A DNA stretch of 64,000 nt from Ceratopteris richardii (GCA_020310875.1 CM035423.1:133512696-133576695); one strand, 5' to 3'; counted from the stretch's first letter, positions 44,592-57,999 are shown. Translations and numbers: made by a program. Notes: a model not told the origin generated them from the letters alone.

Positions 44592-45453
44592 TCACTTGAG
44601 CCTTGATATATTGACCAGTGGTAGGGCCTCTCCTTTTAGCATCTCTAACTCCACAACACCCCAATTCACCATTGTTTTAACTCCATAAGGTCCTTCCCAA
44701 TGTGGAAGCCATTTTCCCTTGACTTGTGTTTGGATTTGAGGCCTATGGAGAAGAACTAACATATTTGGTTGTATGTTGTTGTTCCACACATTCCGATCAT
44801 GTGCCTCCTTCCTCTTCATCTAAGTCTCTATCAATTGATTTGCAGCATGTAGACATATTTCCTCCACTTTATGCAGTGCTCCAAGCCTCTGAGAGACACC
44901 ACAATCTTTCTTTCCCTGCATGAAAGCTACTTTTGATGATCCATGAAGAAATTCAAAGGGTTCAATAGGCAATATCCCATAAACCAGTTGGAATGAAGAA
45001 TATCCAATAGCCTCTTTGTAAGCTAACCTGTATGCCCATAGGGTACCTTGATAAGCAATGCCCCAGTAAGTGGGTTGTCCTTAACATGGCAATTAATATC
45101 TTGTTGGTGGATTCTGCCTGTCCATTAGCTCTTGGATAATAGGCACAAGAGGTCCTATGTAGAATTTTGTACTTGTTGAAAATTTCCTATAGGACCTTAT
45201 TCACAAAATGAGTACCTTGGTCTGTACAAATTTCAAGTGGACATCCAAACCTGCAAATGATGCTACTGTAAATGAAATCAGCAATAGTTTGAGCGGTGCA
45301 GTCAGGGGAAGTAATAGCTTCAGCCCACTTTGTCACATAATCTGTGGCGATCAATAGATACTTCTCTCTTTTTGGAATCGACAGAGGGTAGATAGGCCCT
45401 ACAAAATCTAGCCCCCACTTCTCAAATGGTTGCCAAGAAGTGGAAATAATCAA
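44592..45453 (-). pseudogene. Gypsy integrase
   Basis: The 45187-45453 frame holds the start of the catalytic core (WGLDFVGPIYPLS, TDYVTKWAEA, CTDQGTHFVNKVL), giving two of the three acidic residues. A TAG at 45187-45189 and frameshifts break the middle (YYPRANGQAESTNKIL readable near 45100-45150, with E). The 44592-44819 frame is the C-terminal domain (GKWLPHWEGPYGVKTMV). It would insert the cDNA, but is inactive here. Confidence 0.75.
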
Positions 45454-45465
45454 GGGGCTATGCCT

Positions 45466-46407
45466 CTACTTTGTTGGCTTGGGTCCACACCTCTGACAAA
45501 CATCACATGCCTTTCCCCATTCCTCTGCATCTTTGAATAATGTAGGCCACCATAAGCCAGCATCAAGGATCCTCTGACTCATAATGTGTCCTGGAAGGTA
45601 CCCACCACTTGTTCCTTCATGTGCAGATCTAAGGACTCCCCTCACTTCTACTTCTTCCATGCACTTCCTAATCCTGTTATCTTTTCCTTGTCTATATAAT
45701 TTTCCTTCAATGAAGGAAAAAGGTTTGCTTTTGATTAACAGTCTCTTTCTTTGCACAACACTTGCCTTCTCTAGATACAATCTTGTTTTAATAAAATTCT
45801 TGATGTCCTCATACCAACCTTGAGCTTGTATTGCAAACAGATTAGCATCTGGAAAATTATCATTTACCCCAATTGCTTGATCCATCATGTTGATCCTAGA
45901 TAAGTGGTCTGCCATAACATTTTCTTTACCTAGTTTATGGACTAGAGAAAAATCAAATTCCTGAAACAATAATAGCCACCTCCATATCTTGCCAGTCACT
46001 TGTGGTTTGTTGAGTAAGTATTTTAGTGGTTGGTGATCAGTTATAATAACAACTTTCACTCCCAGTAAGTAATGACAAAACTTTTGGACAGCAAAAACCA
46101 TGGTTAAGGCCTCCCTTTTTGTGGTGCTATAATTCCTTTCAGCCTTGGTCAAAATTCGATTGGCATATTGAATTGTTCTGTCCACTTTAAATTCTTCACT
46201 GTGTTGGGTCAAAACTGCCCCCACTGCATATGCACTGGCATCTACATGTATATGAAAAATTTTTGACCACTCATGTGTGATCAGAATGGGAGAAGCTACT
46301 AACCTTGACCTTAATATTTGATATGTTTTTTCGTCTTTTTCCTCCCATTTAAAAGGTACTTCCTTTCCTGTAAGCCTAGCCAATGGCTGGGCCATTTCTG
46401 CATACAT
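45466..46407 (-). pseudogene. Gypsy RNase H and integrase zinc domain
   Basis: 313 open codons: RNase H (FHIHVDASAYAVGAVLTQ, TTKREALTMVFAV, ITDHQPLKYLL, ADHLSRI) followed by the integrase HHCC region (HEGTSGGYLPGHI, CDVCQRCG). This is the best preserved part of the element. A stop separates it from the core at 45453. Confidence 0.8.
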
Positions 46408-46493
46408 CTTAATAAACCTCCGGTGTTACCCTATATGTCCTAGAAAACTCTGAATTTCTTTTGGAGATTTAGGTCTAGGTAACTTTAATATAG

Positions 46494-46901
46494 CTATAAT
46501 TTTGTCTGGTCAGGTGCCATACCTTTGGATACCACATGTCCCAGTCTGGTATCCTTAGTCACCAGAAAATGACATTCATTTGGGTTCAATTTCAACTTTG
46601 TTTCTCTGCACCTCTTAAAAATTGTTGTAATTGAAACAGATGCTTTTATGGATATTTGATTATATCCACTAAATCCATCCATGAAGTTGTAAAGAGTATG
46701 CCTAGCTACTTCTTCTATGTCTTGTTCAGCAAATGGCATTGGAAATCCATCTTGGATGGTGACCTTGTTCAATGCTCTAAAGTCCACACAGATTCTGATC
46801 TTGTTAGTGTTTTTCTTTGGAACAATTACCATAGGAGAGAGCCACTCTGAATGCTCTACAGGGATGATAATTCGTGCATCTTCCATTTTTTGAATCTCCA
46901 A
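46494..46901 (-). pseudogene. Gypsy reverse transcriptase with catalytic deletion
   Basis: The frame has VPKKNTNKIRICVDFRALN and NFMDGFSGYNQISIK, then jumps straight to IFKRCRETKLKLNPNECHF. The segment that should carry MPFGL and YVDD, roughly 60-70 residues compared with 27245-27844, is absent. The enzyme cannot be active. Confidence 0.82.
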
Positions 46902-46940
46902 ATAAATAGCTTCAACATATTTAGGATTCAGCCTATAACT

Positions 46941-47855
46941 CTAAACTCTCACTAGTTTTGCTCCTTCAATGAGAGGGATTCTGTGCTCTCCATAACTAGG
47001 TGGTACTCCTTCCAAATCCTTGTAGCGCCAAGCAAAGATGTCTGCAAATGACTTCATGAAATATTTTACCTTTAATAGCACCTCCGGATGATTTTCTATC
47101 CATGTGGCTAGTAAAATGGGACGCGGCTGATCCTCATTGCCCAATTGAACCTCCTTTACTGGATGCCTGTTTACAATGCTATCTGTAAGTCCTTCTTGAG
47201 TAGCATCCTTAGTTACATTGTCCCACATAGCTTCGGTATCATAAGCAGGAACATCTTGGATGTCTATTTGCACTTCTTCCTCTTGAATCCATCATGGAGG
47301 GATCTCATGAAGTGGTAATGAATCCTCTTCTATACTCTTATTCTTACCTTTTAACTCTGAACCTTCCTTTTGGTTGCAATCCACAGAATTAGCTTCCTCT
47401 ATATGGTTGTATAAAGGAGATTTCTTTCCCCTTCTGTGGTCTTTTGCTGGCTCTCCTAGCCCAGCTACTTGAATTTTTTCCTCTTTTTCTTCATATGCTT
47501 CCTCTGTACTTGAGTTTGGAAAAATCCCATAGCAGGTAGATGTGTCTTCTGCGTGAATCCAAGCCAACATGTTTTCTTCTTCATATAAATTTGCTTCTTC
47601 AAATAGATCTACCTCTGGTTTGTCCAACAATTCTTCTTCCATACAAATACCAATTGTTTGCATCATGATGGTATTTCTCTGATTGTCTAGTCCTTCTTCT
47701 AAAATTATCTGTTGCAACTCTTTTCCCTCTTGCTTTACCCACATTGTGTCCTTGCCCCAGTCATGCAGCACATTGGCATGCCTTAACCAAGGTCTCCCAA
47801 TTAACAAGGGGAAACTTCCTTCTACCTGTGGCAGCCTTAAAACAAAAAAATCCAA
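46941..47855 (-). pseudogene. Gypsy protease end and connector
   Basis: Two frames: 47292-47855, containing LLIGRPWLRHANVLHDWG (end of the protease fold) and an acidic linker, and 46941-47273, containing FADIFAWRYKDLEGVPP, the standard lead into RT. They are divided by a stop near 47290. Confidence 0.7.
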
Positions 47856-48232
47856 GTTAAAGATGGTACCTTGTATCTTGCCACTAGGACTCCAGGGACC
47901 ACTCCCATAGGCCTTACTATGCTTTGGTCTGCCAGTGTTACAGTGAAGTTTGCAGGTCTTGAAGGGTGTAGTCCAATCTTTTTCATGGTATGTTCAGGCA
48001 TCAAGTTAATGCCAGAACCACCATCCACAATGACTCCTTGAAACTCATGACCTTTGATAGAGATTGTGAGCCGAGGGCTCTTGGGTGCTTCCCCTACAAT
48101 TTTATCTTTATGCGTAACAGCAGCGTTTGCCACTAAACTTGTTGTGGAAGCCTCATCAATTATCTGCAAGAGTTCTGACTTGAATTTCCCATCCATCTTT
48201 ATTAAATAAAAAATACTAACCTCCTTTTTCAT
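47837..48232 (-). pseudogene. Gypsy aspartic protease
   Basis: 131 codons with the active-site region VIVDGGSGINLMPEHTMKKIG, in which DGGS replaces the usual D-S/T-G, as in many plant Gypsy proteases. It overlaps the following frame at 47837-47855, indicating a frameshift. Confidence 0.7.
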
Positions 48233-48589
48233 GGACTTGAGTAGTCATGAAGCTTCTCATTCCTTAAGATCATGGGCTCCAATGGACTTATCAAACTCCT
48301 CATGAGCCCTGTTGAATGCATGCCCAATGGCATCACTAGTACATATGAGATCTCCTTTTTACCTTGTATCTGCACATGTGGTGGCCTTGTCTTCAGATGT
48401 CTCTTTGTCTTTGTTCAATCCATTAATTCTTGATTCTTGACCTATATCTACTTGATCCTTTGCTTTGCTCCTTGTCTGCACTGTAAAAGATTCAATTTCT
48501 TCTAAATACACCACCCTGGTAGATGGAGATGGCACATTGACTTGATCTATTATTTCTTCTTTACACACAAAAATCATTTGAATGTGGGG

Positions 48590-48990
48590 CCCAGATGAAG
48601 ATGCTTGGTTCTTAGGAAAATAATTAGTATAGTGGTCTCTGGCCTCTGGGAAGCTCCTGCAAGGAGGAGCGTTCTCTAGTAGAGTGCACCTACTTTGGTA
48701 GTGCGCACATTCTCCACATCTGAAACAAATAATTGGCCTCCTAGGCCCATTCCAAAGTTATTCCTCTGTCGGGTTATAATTGTTACCTTGATTGGGTGTA
48801 GCTGCCATCACATTTGCTGGTGGTAGGGGTCCTCCTTGTGTCCAATATGTTGTTGCACGCATTCCTCTTGATTGGCATTCCTGAGCCTCATGACCAGCTT
48901 TCCTATATAGTTGGCAAGTCACACTTAACACAAGACATTCACTTACTCTATGACCTTGCTTGATGCACATGGTATACCAAAGTCCACTGT
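48590..48990 (-). pseudogene. Gypsy Gag zinc knuckles
   Basis: MCIKQGHRVSEC and CQLYRKAGHEAQEC (48758-48970) are knuckles that have each lost a Cys. CFRCGECAHYQSRC, in another frame at about 48680-48722, is complete. A stop near 48758 separates them. Confidence 0.6.
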
Positions 48991-49198
48991 TGATGCCATC
49001 CCCTTTGAGTTCCTACAACTCCCGTCGCAGTTGAGCCAATTCCTCTGCTTGGGCTTCCTCATCCTTTTGGAGCTTTAATGCCTCAATCTCCCTCCTCAAC
49101 TGAGTAACAACATTCTCCTCCTCTTTGTGGGGCTTATTCCTTTTTAATCCCTCCAGCTCTTTCCTTAGCTGGATTACTGGATCCTCCATTTCTATAGA

Positions 49199-49872
49199 TT
49201 AGGGTAGTTGAGAAGAAATTGCTCCATACTGTCGCTTTATCTGCTCCAGTCGTGTAGCTGTGTTGATGAACTCCTCTATGGAGGCTATGGCCAACAATAA
49301 TTCCTTCATTTTACATTGGGTAGTCACTAGAAGTGGCTTAGCTAACCATTTCTTAACAAAGAAATCATGTGGAGGATCTGGCAACTTAGCCATTAGTGCC
49401 TTGGCCCTCGTTACAAACTCTGGAAAATTTTCACCTGGACCAGTCTCAAGTTTTTTAATTCCTCTATGATGATATCTGTAGTATTTCCATGCTGGAATTG
49501 AGTTTTGAATGCAACTTTCATTAAGTCCCAAGTGGTGAAATGGTTCTCAGCAAACTAGCTGAACCATTTATTTGCTAACCCTTCTAATGTGGCAGGGAAG
49601 AGTATCAAAAAGGCATCCTCTCTTCCCATCAAGCCTCTAGTTTTGCATAGTGCTAAAAACCTTCTAATATGCTCGTCTGGATCTTCCTGAGCTAAGCCTT
49701 TGAAAGAAGGAAATTTTATATTTAATCTTGATAGTAGGGTTTCCAAGTCTACCTGACCTTCCATGCTCTTTATTGATGAGGTTGAAGAAAGTGGACTGGA
49801 GGATCTTCTAACAGCCTTCATTCTTGTAGCCTTGCAGGTGATCCTCAATGTTTGGGACCGGGTTGCGATCAT
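49199..49872 (-). pseudogene. Gypsy Gag capsid region
   Basis: 49555-49872 gives LLSRLNIKFPSFKGLAQ, DPDEHIRRFLALC and LFPATLEGLANKWF. A stop at 49555-49557 follows, and 49199-49531 continues with ETGPGENFPEFVTRAKAL and KKWLAKPLLVTTQCKMKELL. It is the same family as 35035-35754. Downstream (about 49000-49198) is a charged coiled-coil linker. Confidence 0.72.
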
Positions 49873-50007
49873 GAGCTGTTCATAGCCCTCTTAGTATGAG
49901 ATAATTGATAAGAATATTTACCTCTTAGTCCAATGAAGTAGTACTATCGGCACTTGAACTCTTCTACTCTTTGCACTTGGCTTCTCCTATGCTCAAATCT
50001 CCTTGGA

Positions 50008-50025
50008 CTCCCACCAGGCGTGCCA
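50008..50025 (-). other. Gypsy primer binding site
   Basis: TGGCACGCCTGGTGGGAG on the minus strand, 5 bp from the LTR edge at 50031. It starts with TGG as required. I do not assign the tRNA. Confidence 0.75.
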
Positions 50026-50030
50026 AATTA

Positions 50031-50877
50031 TGTTGGGGGATTCTTGGACAAGAAGGGATTTGAGTGTTTGTAGGAGAAAGGGGAAAGACAAGAACCTTGC
50101 ACTTGTGCACACCTTGCACCAAGCTTCCAATAAGGGGGAGGGATGGACACCTTCTCGCGGCACGCGCACAGCTACAATGAGACCTTGGGATCCTTGGGGT
50201 GAATAGCTTAACACTTCTTTGCACACTCTTTAGTCACTCTTCATGCACACCTTGCACTTCACCTCTCTGCGTCGCACACTGTGTGTCTCTTTCACTTCTC
50301 TCTCTTGCGTAGCTTAGACTATGCTCTCCTTGCTTAGTCTTTCTTAGTCTAAGAATTGTCCTTGCCTTGATTTGAGTGTCGATTCATGTACGCTCCTAAC
50401 CGCAAGAGTATCTTGGTGCTCACTTTGATATCCCAAAAGTGGGCAACCATTGAATCCCTACTTTGTCCTGTAGTGACTTTAGACTAAAACAAAAATTTTA
50501 ATTGGGGGGCCATACTCTGTGTACGCCACCGCTTCACATACCTTCACATTTTTCCTTTTAATTCTTCACTTGTGCACCTAAGAGAGGGTTCATGTGAACC
50601 TTCCAAAACATTTTAAAAACACTTTGAACCTTAGAGAAATTACAGAAATACCTCTGCAACCTGCAACCAACTTTCTGCAATTTTACCCTTTATGGACAAT
50701 TAATTGTGCATTACCTGTGCACTGACCCTCCAAGTTTGAACTCTTTGAATTCACCCATGTTGACTTTGACCTTGAACATGTTGACTTTGATTGATTTGAC
50801 TTTTATCTTTTGATTTTGAGTGTAGTTGACTTTGATTGTGGTTTACTTTGACCAATATGACTTTTATGGGCTCAACA
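50031..50877 (-). mobile_element. Gypsy 5' LTR
   Basis: 847 bp, reading TGTTGAGCCC...CCCCCAACA on the minus strand, next to the primer site. Its distal 342 bp match 40408-40749. A run of TTGACTTTGA units lies at about 50755-50870. Confidence 0.85.
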
Positions 50878-51090
50878 AAGATACATAGTTGTCAATGCTA
50901 TTACTACATTACATGTTGGTGATGAATTATTAATGAATTATGGATGGCATAGACCTCTAAGAGCACCTTTTAGCTAGAGAGAGAATGAAAATTTTCTATC
51001 CATATTTAATAACTTATATATTTAATTTCATGTTTAAAGTTTACTTTTTATTCATTTATGGAATATTAATGATTTTTATTCATGTGTGTA
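50878..51090. other. CACTA interior, right of the Gypsy insertion
   Basis: Sequence resumes after the LTR with a short open scrap (VVNAITTLHVGDELLMNYGW) and a probable intron ending in TAG before 51091. Confidence 0.35.
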
Positions 51091-51440
51091 GATTCCAACA
51101 TATGATGTTGATGATATTCCACCACGCCATTCACAATTGCCAGTAAGACCTCATTTATCAAAAGCTTCTATGAGGAGGCTATGCAAAAGTGATCCTGTGG
51201 AATATGCAAGGTTGAAAGACCTATATTCAAAAGAAGATAAAGTACAAGATTTGTGCGCAATAATGAAGATGATGGCATGGCCAATTTTATTGAGGATTGG
51301 TATCAAAATGACATTGAGAGAATTGATATTTCTAAAAATGAGAAATATCTTTGAGAGGAATGTCTAAAACATGTATATGAAGGGTCTCGTTTGACATGAC
51401 TAAGTGCGAGCTTACTTATTCTCAATCTTCAAAATCGTTT
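51091..51440 (+). pseudogene. CACTA TNP2 transposase, N-terminal part
   Basis: From 51091 (after an AG) it encodes IPTYDVDDIPPRHSQLP and, in a shifted frame near 51265-51440, an EECLKHVYEGS...LLILNLQNRFRWS stretch. This matches the pattern that precedes the Transposase_21 core in plant TNP2 proteins (YEG..., then LYxLKxxxxWS). A 1.1-kb interruption with a microsatellite follows before the core. Confidence 0.5.
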
Positions 51441-52382
51441 TCGATGGAGTAATGTATATATATGAATGTATACACACATATAAACATACACACACATATA
51501 CACACATACACATGTTATGAGAGTAAGGTCAAATTATACATACCTATATCGAATGAAGATATTTTGTCCATATAGTCTTTGGAATTGTCCGCCCAGCCTT
51601 TAGAATCTTCCTGACACATCTGCTTCTCCTATTCTAGTCGACCTAATACCTGCGCTACTAACTCTTTTATGAAATTTCCATACAAATATTAAGCATGAGT
51701 TAGCTATGGAGGTATTAAGTCGTTTGAAAAATAGGAGAAGTAAATTTCTCTCGAAGATTTTGAAGGATGAAAGAATCATTTTAAAGGATGGGTGGAAAGA
51801 AAATATTCAATCAGTGCAGGTTTTTTTTTCCTTAGCTAAGGTAAGAACAAGAACTTGCATTGAATGAATGCTTTCTATCTTCCCATCCTTTAAAACTATT
51901 CAGCCATCTTCCAAAATCTTTGAGATAAATTCGTTTGTCTTATTTTCCAAACGACCTAATACCTCCATAGTTAACTGATACTTAAAGTTTGTAAACAAAT
52001 ACGTAAATCTTAGTTAGCAAGGCAGGTAATAGATTGACTATAAAATGGGAGCCATCCAAACGATTCAGTGGTCTAGATATCTATATGAAAGTCTACAAAC
52101 CACAATAAACAAAATGAAAATTAAAAAACAAAATCAAATATACACGGCTACACATGCATATATATACATACATATATACATACACATTCATACATACAAA
52201 CACATACATACATACACATATACACACACATACACATACATATATGCATACACATACACATACATATATATACACATATACACACATACATACATATAAG
52301 CATACACATATGTATATGCATGCACATGCATATACACATCCACATACACATACACATAAGCATATACATATACAAAATCATA

Positions 52383-52445
<63 letters not shown>

Positions 52446-52526
52446 GCACACACACACACATATATATATAAATATGTATATTGATTTATTTATTTTTATT
52501 AATATGTATTTTTTTCATGAACTTAC
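51441..52526. other. Interruption or intron within the TNP2 gene
   Basis: No coding sequence. It contains the ACATAC array at 52145-52470. It lies exactly between two consecutive parts of the transposase and may be an intron expanded by the repeat, or an insertion. Confidence 0.4.
52145..52470. repeat. ACATAC array with TA run
   Basis: CATACA units, then TA(n) at about 52386-52443, with the same polarity as 36400-37950. Confidence 0.95.
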
Positions 52527-53270
52527 ATGTTATTATCTGAAAATTTTTTACCAAGTCAGAATATTCTTCCTACCTCACATGATGAAATGAAGAAGATAAT
52601 CAACAATCTTGGTATAGAGTATCAATGTATACATGCATGTCCTAACGATTGTATTTTATATAGAGGTGAATATGCAGACTCTTTGACATGTTCAAAATGT
52701 CAATCTCTTCGATATAAGGACGAAGAAAGTAAAATCCCAAAAAAGGTATTGAAACATTTTCCATTGGCTCCACAGATTAGACATATGTTTCAAAGCCCCG
52801 AATTATCAAAGCTTTTGACATGGGGCCATGACCATAAAAGTACTGATGGAATAATCAGAATTCCTCATGATAGTGTTGATTTTTAGCATATTGATTCTAC
52901 GTGGATTGATTTTGCACAAAATCCACAGAATCTAAAGTTAGGAGTTGCATTAGACGAGGTTAATCCATTCTCCATGAAATCTAGTAAATGGTCAACATGG
53001 CCAATGGTAGTCATAAACTACAATCTTTCGCCATATCTTAGCATTAAAAAGGGACATTTAATGCTTTCACTTTTAATCCCATGAAAAAGACAAGTTAAAG
53101 ATATGAATATATATCTTGCTCCTCTCATTGATGATCTCCAAGAGTTATGGAGAGGTATTAATGTCATTGATGTATCGAAAATCATCAATGAAAGATACAT
53201 TACGGTTCATGGTATTGTGGCTTGGACTATTTAGATTTTCCACGATATGGTGTTTGTTGAGGTATTGATG
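52527..53270 (+). pseudogene. CACTA TNP2 transposase core (Transposase_21)
   Basis: The first frame (52527-52886) has LGIEYQCIHACPNDCILYRG, a CxxC pair (CSKCQSLRY) and KIPKKVLKHFPLAPQIRHMFQ, ending DGIIRIPHDSVDF-stop. After that TAG it goes on with LGVALDEVNPFSMKSSKWSTWPMVV, YNLSPYLSIKKGHLMLSLLIP, IYLAPLIDDLQELW. This order (ACPNDCxLYR, IPxxVLxxFPLxPR, LGLxxDGxNPF, STWPVxLxxYNLPP, MLSLLIPGP) is diagnostic of EnSpm/CACTA TNP2. Several stops make it inactive. It would cut and paste the CACTA ends. Confidence 0.85.
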
Positions 53271-53339
53271 TAATTTTTTTATTCAATATGCATTCAAATA
53301 AATGTGAGTTGATCTAATTATATTTTTATCATTTTCATG

Positions 53340-54120
53340 ATACAAGAATATCTACTAAGGGTTATAAAGCTTGTGCATATTATGGTGATTGGTTGAGATC
53401 AATCTATAGTAAGAATCTCAACAAAAATATTTATCTTCGACATCAATGATTTTTTCCTGATGATCATCTATTAAGATCTAAAATAGAAATGATACATTTT
53501 GATGGAAAGCTTGAAACAAGTCAGTGTCAAAACCTATGACCCCTATGGATTGGTATAAAAAATGGACAGATGGATCTCTGATAGATCGAGAATCAGAAAT
53601 CTTTAGTGATGATGAAGATAATGAGAATGTGAAGAGAGGTAAAGGAAAATTGGCACTCACAAAGAATATATAAATATGGTATTCTTTGGAGTATTGGAAA
53701 GAGTTAAAAGTATTTCATCTTCTTGATCCTATGCATATATTCAAGAATATCATTATGGCAGCATCTTCTTGGATTAGCATCAAGGAATGATTTGAAGGAT
53801 CAAAACTAAAAACCAAAGTTATGGCCAATTTTTGATGACATCGACAGGAAACCACTTATGCACCTGCTCCTCAGGTACTTGCGACAAAAGAGATACAGAC
53901 TATCAACAATAGGATTCAATTGATTCAGACTCCTACAGGATATGGAGCATCTTTCTACAACATGTTTACTATGGATGATAAGAGCTTATCTGGGTTAAAG
54001 ACCCATGATTTTGAAACATATTTTAACTTTGGTTATCGATGGATGTACAACGAAAGGAGTATGAGATGTGATCTATCGTCTTGGATCACTTATAAGATAA
54101 TTATGATACTTTTATATTAA
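53340..54120 (+). pseudogene. CACTA TNP2 transposase, continuation
   Basis: In broken frames: KGYKACAYYGDW, HFDGKLET, then HLLDPMHIFKNII (the HxxDxMHIEKN motif of TNP2), and 53920-54120, with SLSGLKTHDFETYFNF (KxxGLKSHDCH motif). The order agrees with TNP2 C-terminal to the core. Confidence 0.7.
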
Positions 54121-54184
54121 TATATATAAAAATTTGATATCTTTTAGTTTTGAATTAACTTCTTTATCATTTTTTAATGATATG

Positions 54185-54870
54185 TATAGGTGGATCACAT
54201 CAAAAGAGATTGACAAAAACTCGATCCCACAAAAGAAACGTGAATGCAAAGAGCTACTATGTTTGATGGAGAAAGAGCTTCTTACTTCATTTTTTGATAT
54301 TCAAGTTCATTAATTAGTCCATCTTGTAGATGAAACAGAGATTGTAGGTGTTTTCAACACTCGATGGATGTTTTGGGTCGAGTGATTTATGGGAATATTA
54401 AAAGGTTATGTGCGGCAATGAGCGAAACCAGAAGGATCCATGGCAAAGGGTTGGATTCTTGAAGAGTGCATGTACTATGCTAGTGAGTTCCTTGAAAGAG
54501 TTCATGAAGAAGCTCCACATGCATGGACCAACGAGTCTTCTTCAAAAATAACAGATGAGGTATTATCAAGTAAGGGAGTTCCATTTTTATTTACATTTCA
54601 AGAAAAAAATGATTATTCTACTTTTGTAGCATATAATAACGAATGCATGCAAGCATTCCTTAGCGAGTGCGAATAGGAACTTCAAAATCTCCAAAATAAA
54701 CGACAGAGAAACAAAAGATATAGATGTAATCTCAATAATAATGAGATTACAAATATATCTTCTTTCACGGATTGGCTATATACTCATTTGCAACGAGCCA
54801 ACACAAATAATGAAGAAATCTCATATGAGCAGAGAGAGTTAATGATAGGTTGTGAACGAAAGGTAATTTT
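54185..54870 (+). pseudogene. CACTA TNP2, DUF4218-like part
   Basis: ELLTSFFDIQVH, then GRVIYGNIKRLCAAMSETRRIHGKG-type sequence in a shifted frame, and 54440-54676, with GWILEECMYYASEFLERV, comparable to the GYIAEECxxFCSRYL region of DUF4218. A TAG at 54674-54676 interrupts it; it continues to about 54870 and ends at a possible donor (AAAGGTAATT). Confidence 0.55.
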
Positions 54871-54947
54871 ATTCTAACAATATTTTGTTTTTTTTATATA
54901 TGTATATTAGCTTCTCTTTATTAATTTAATTTCTTTTGCAAGCTTGA

Positions 54948-55797
54948 ATGTTCACTAATATGTGGGCTTTTGGACAACATGTTAGAATCAAAGCAATTGA
55001 TTCTTTACATAAAACAAAGGATTCTAGTATTGTTGCTTCTTTCAAGCAATTATCACGTGCTAGCTCAAAAGACACGAACCTTACATATGGTGAACTTGGT
55101 TACATGGGAACTGTTGTTGGTATCTACGAAATATCATTTCGTACATTCAAATAGGTAGAAAAAAGTTTATATTTTTTATGATAGAATTTATTATTTTTTT
55201 AAGAACCTAATAATGGGTTTTTATTTTTATATATTTTAACAGGTCATTTTGAAGGTTGATTGGTTTCAAGCCAAGTATAAAGGTAGTAATTCCACATTGA
55301 GAAAGGAATTATCTGGGTTTTAGGCAATTGATTCTTCCAAGGTAATGCATTCTACTAAAGAACCATATATTCTTCCTAGGCATATTGAACAAGCATCTTT
55401 TTATAAAAACCCTGATGCTCATCCTTGGTGGCAAGGCATTCATGTTCAACCTAGAGGTAGGTCATTGTTTGAACAATTTATTGTTAGAGAGATCGAAGAA
55501 AGTCCTCTTGATGATTCACCACCAGATACTGATACATCAACATCGGAAAGAGAAATCAAAATCATTATACATGATAATGATACTAATCTTTTTGATGAAG
55601 AGGATAATACTCTACATGCTAATTCTACTATTGATGAAGAGGAATTACCAGAAATCGATATTAGTCCATCAATAGATGATGTCATTCATGAGAACACAGA
55701 TTTAACAATAGAAGAAATAAATGAAACCAACAAGGATAATGAAGATGAGACTATATTGATGTCTTACCCAAATGATGGCAATAATGAAAACATATGA
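54948..55797 (+). pseudogene. CACTA TNP2, DUF4216-like part and acidic tail
   Basis: 54948-55154 gives LGYMGTVVGIYEISFRTF and, after a probable intron (about 55154-55243), VILKVDWFQAKYKG; this is the DUF4216 pattern (YGxVxxIxELxY, VLFxCxWxD). From 55345: EPYILPRHIEQASFYKNP...WWQGIHVQPRG, then an Asp/Glu-rich tail to the TGA at 55797. It marks the end of the transposase gene. Confidence 0.6.
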
Positions 55798-55999
55798 GTA
55801 GATTAGATAGTAAATCCTACTCTAGTTATCGATCAATAACTTGAATCATTTGAATGGATATATAGAAATAGATTCTTCTTTATTCAACTAGAATATCGAC
55901 GAATCCTACTAGAGAGATGAAATCATGTTCTTTTAAGTTAGAACATGAAGCTCGGGGGTATGCCTAAAATTTTATATATAGCTTTATTTTCGAGGAGCA
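55798..55999. other. Spacer after the TNP2 gene
   Basis: No gene seen. It is probably the 3' untranslated region. Confidence 0.35.
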
Positions 56000-57245
<1,246 letters not shown>

Positions 57246-57289
57246 AAAAAAAAGCAATGCATACCATGCATTATCACGATGATGAGTCA

Positions 57290-57951
57290 TAAGTGTTCAC
57301 ATCTCTTTTAGACACCACTTATGCGACCATCGAGTCCCAAAATCTATCTCAAGTGAACTAAGTACGTATTTTTTATCCCTCTCATCATGCTCACTACAAA
57401 AATAAGAAAAAAATAATGTAAATAAAACATAAGATATTTATTTCAATTTATATGTAAAACTTATACTTACTTCCATTGCAAGTGGACAAGGCGCAGGTAA
57501 GAGTTGCATAATGCTCGCATTCTTCTTTTGAACTCCAATCCATTCCCTATATACACTATATTCCCCTCTGGCTCTATATCACACTCCAACGCTAAGGTGC
57601 CTATGCATGTCCTCATAGGCACCTGTGCTCTACTATCATGATCTGGAGGTGGTATAGGTGTCTTGAAAATAGATAGATAAAAATAAATAAAAATATGTGT
57701 TATAATATCATTAAAAAAATTTGTGAAAAACAAACATACCTATGAGCAGATAGTTCTCGTCCTGCATGTGGAGCCGCAGACGAGCGCTCCTCTGATCACT
57801 GGGTAAGCATCTGGATCATAAAATCCAACTCATCATCATGCATCTCTGAGTACTCATGCATCATGATCCCAAAGGTATCATGCAAAACTCTTTCTCTCAT
57901 AAGACTTTTTATGAGATTGAGTTTCACCTTTCTCTCTTTACTAGGATTCAT
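57290..57951 (-). pseudogene. Second set of minus-strand exons in the CACTA element
   Basis: Three blocks have splice signals. The first is 57799-57951 (MNPSKERKVKLNLIKSLMRE, then HDTFGIMMHEYSEMHDDELDF, broken by a stop). The second is 57471-57664 (PIPPPDHDSRAQVPM, LALECDIEPEGNIVYIGNG and RMRALCNSYLRLVHLQW; acceptor TTTTCAAG, donor GTAAGT). The third is about 57300-57392 (EHDERDKKYVLSSLEIDFG and RWSHKWCLKEM; acceptor TTTTTGTAG). It looks like a spliced transposon gene of the same general kind as 38345-38936; the function is unknown. Confidence 0.45.
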
Positions 57952-57999
57952 AATACTTGTACATATAAAATAAAATGGGTTAGAAATCAATATATGTAG

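Noticed and set aside
57389..57400. CACTACAAAAATAAG as a CACTA terminus
   Set aside because: On the minus strand it is an intron acceptor (TTTTTGTAG) directly before an open exon.
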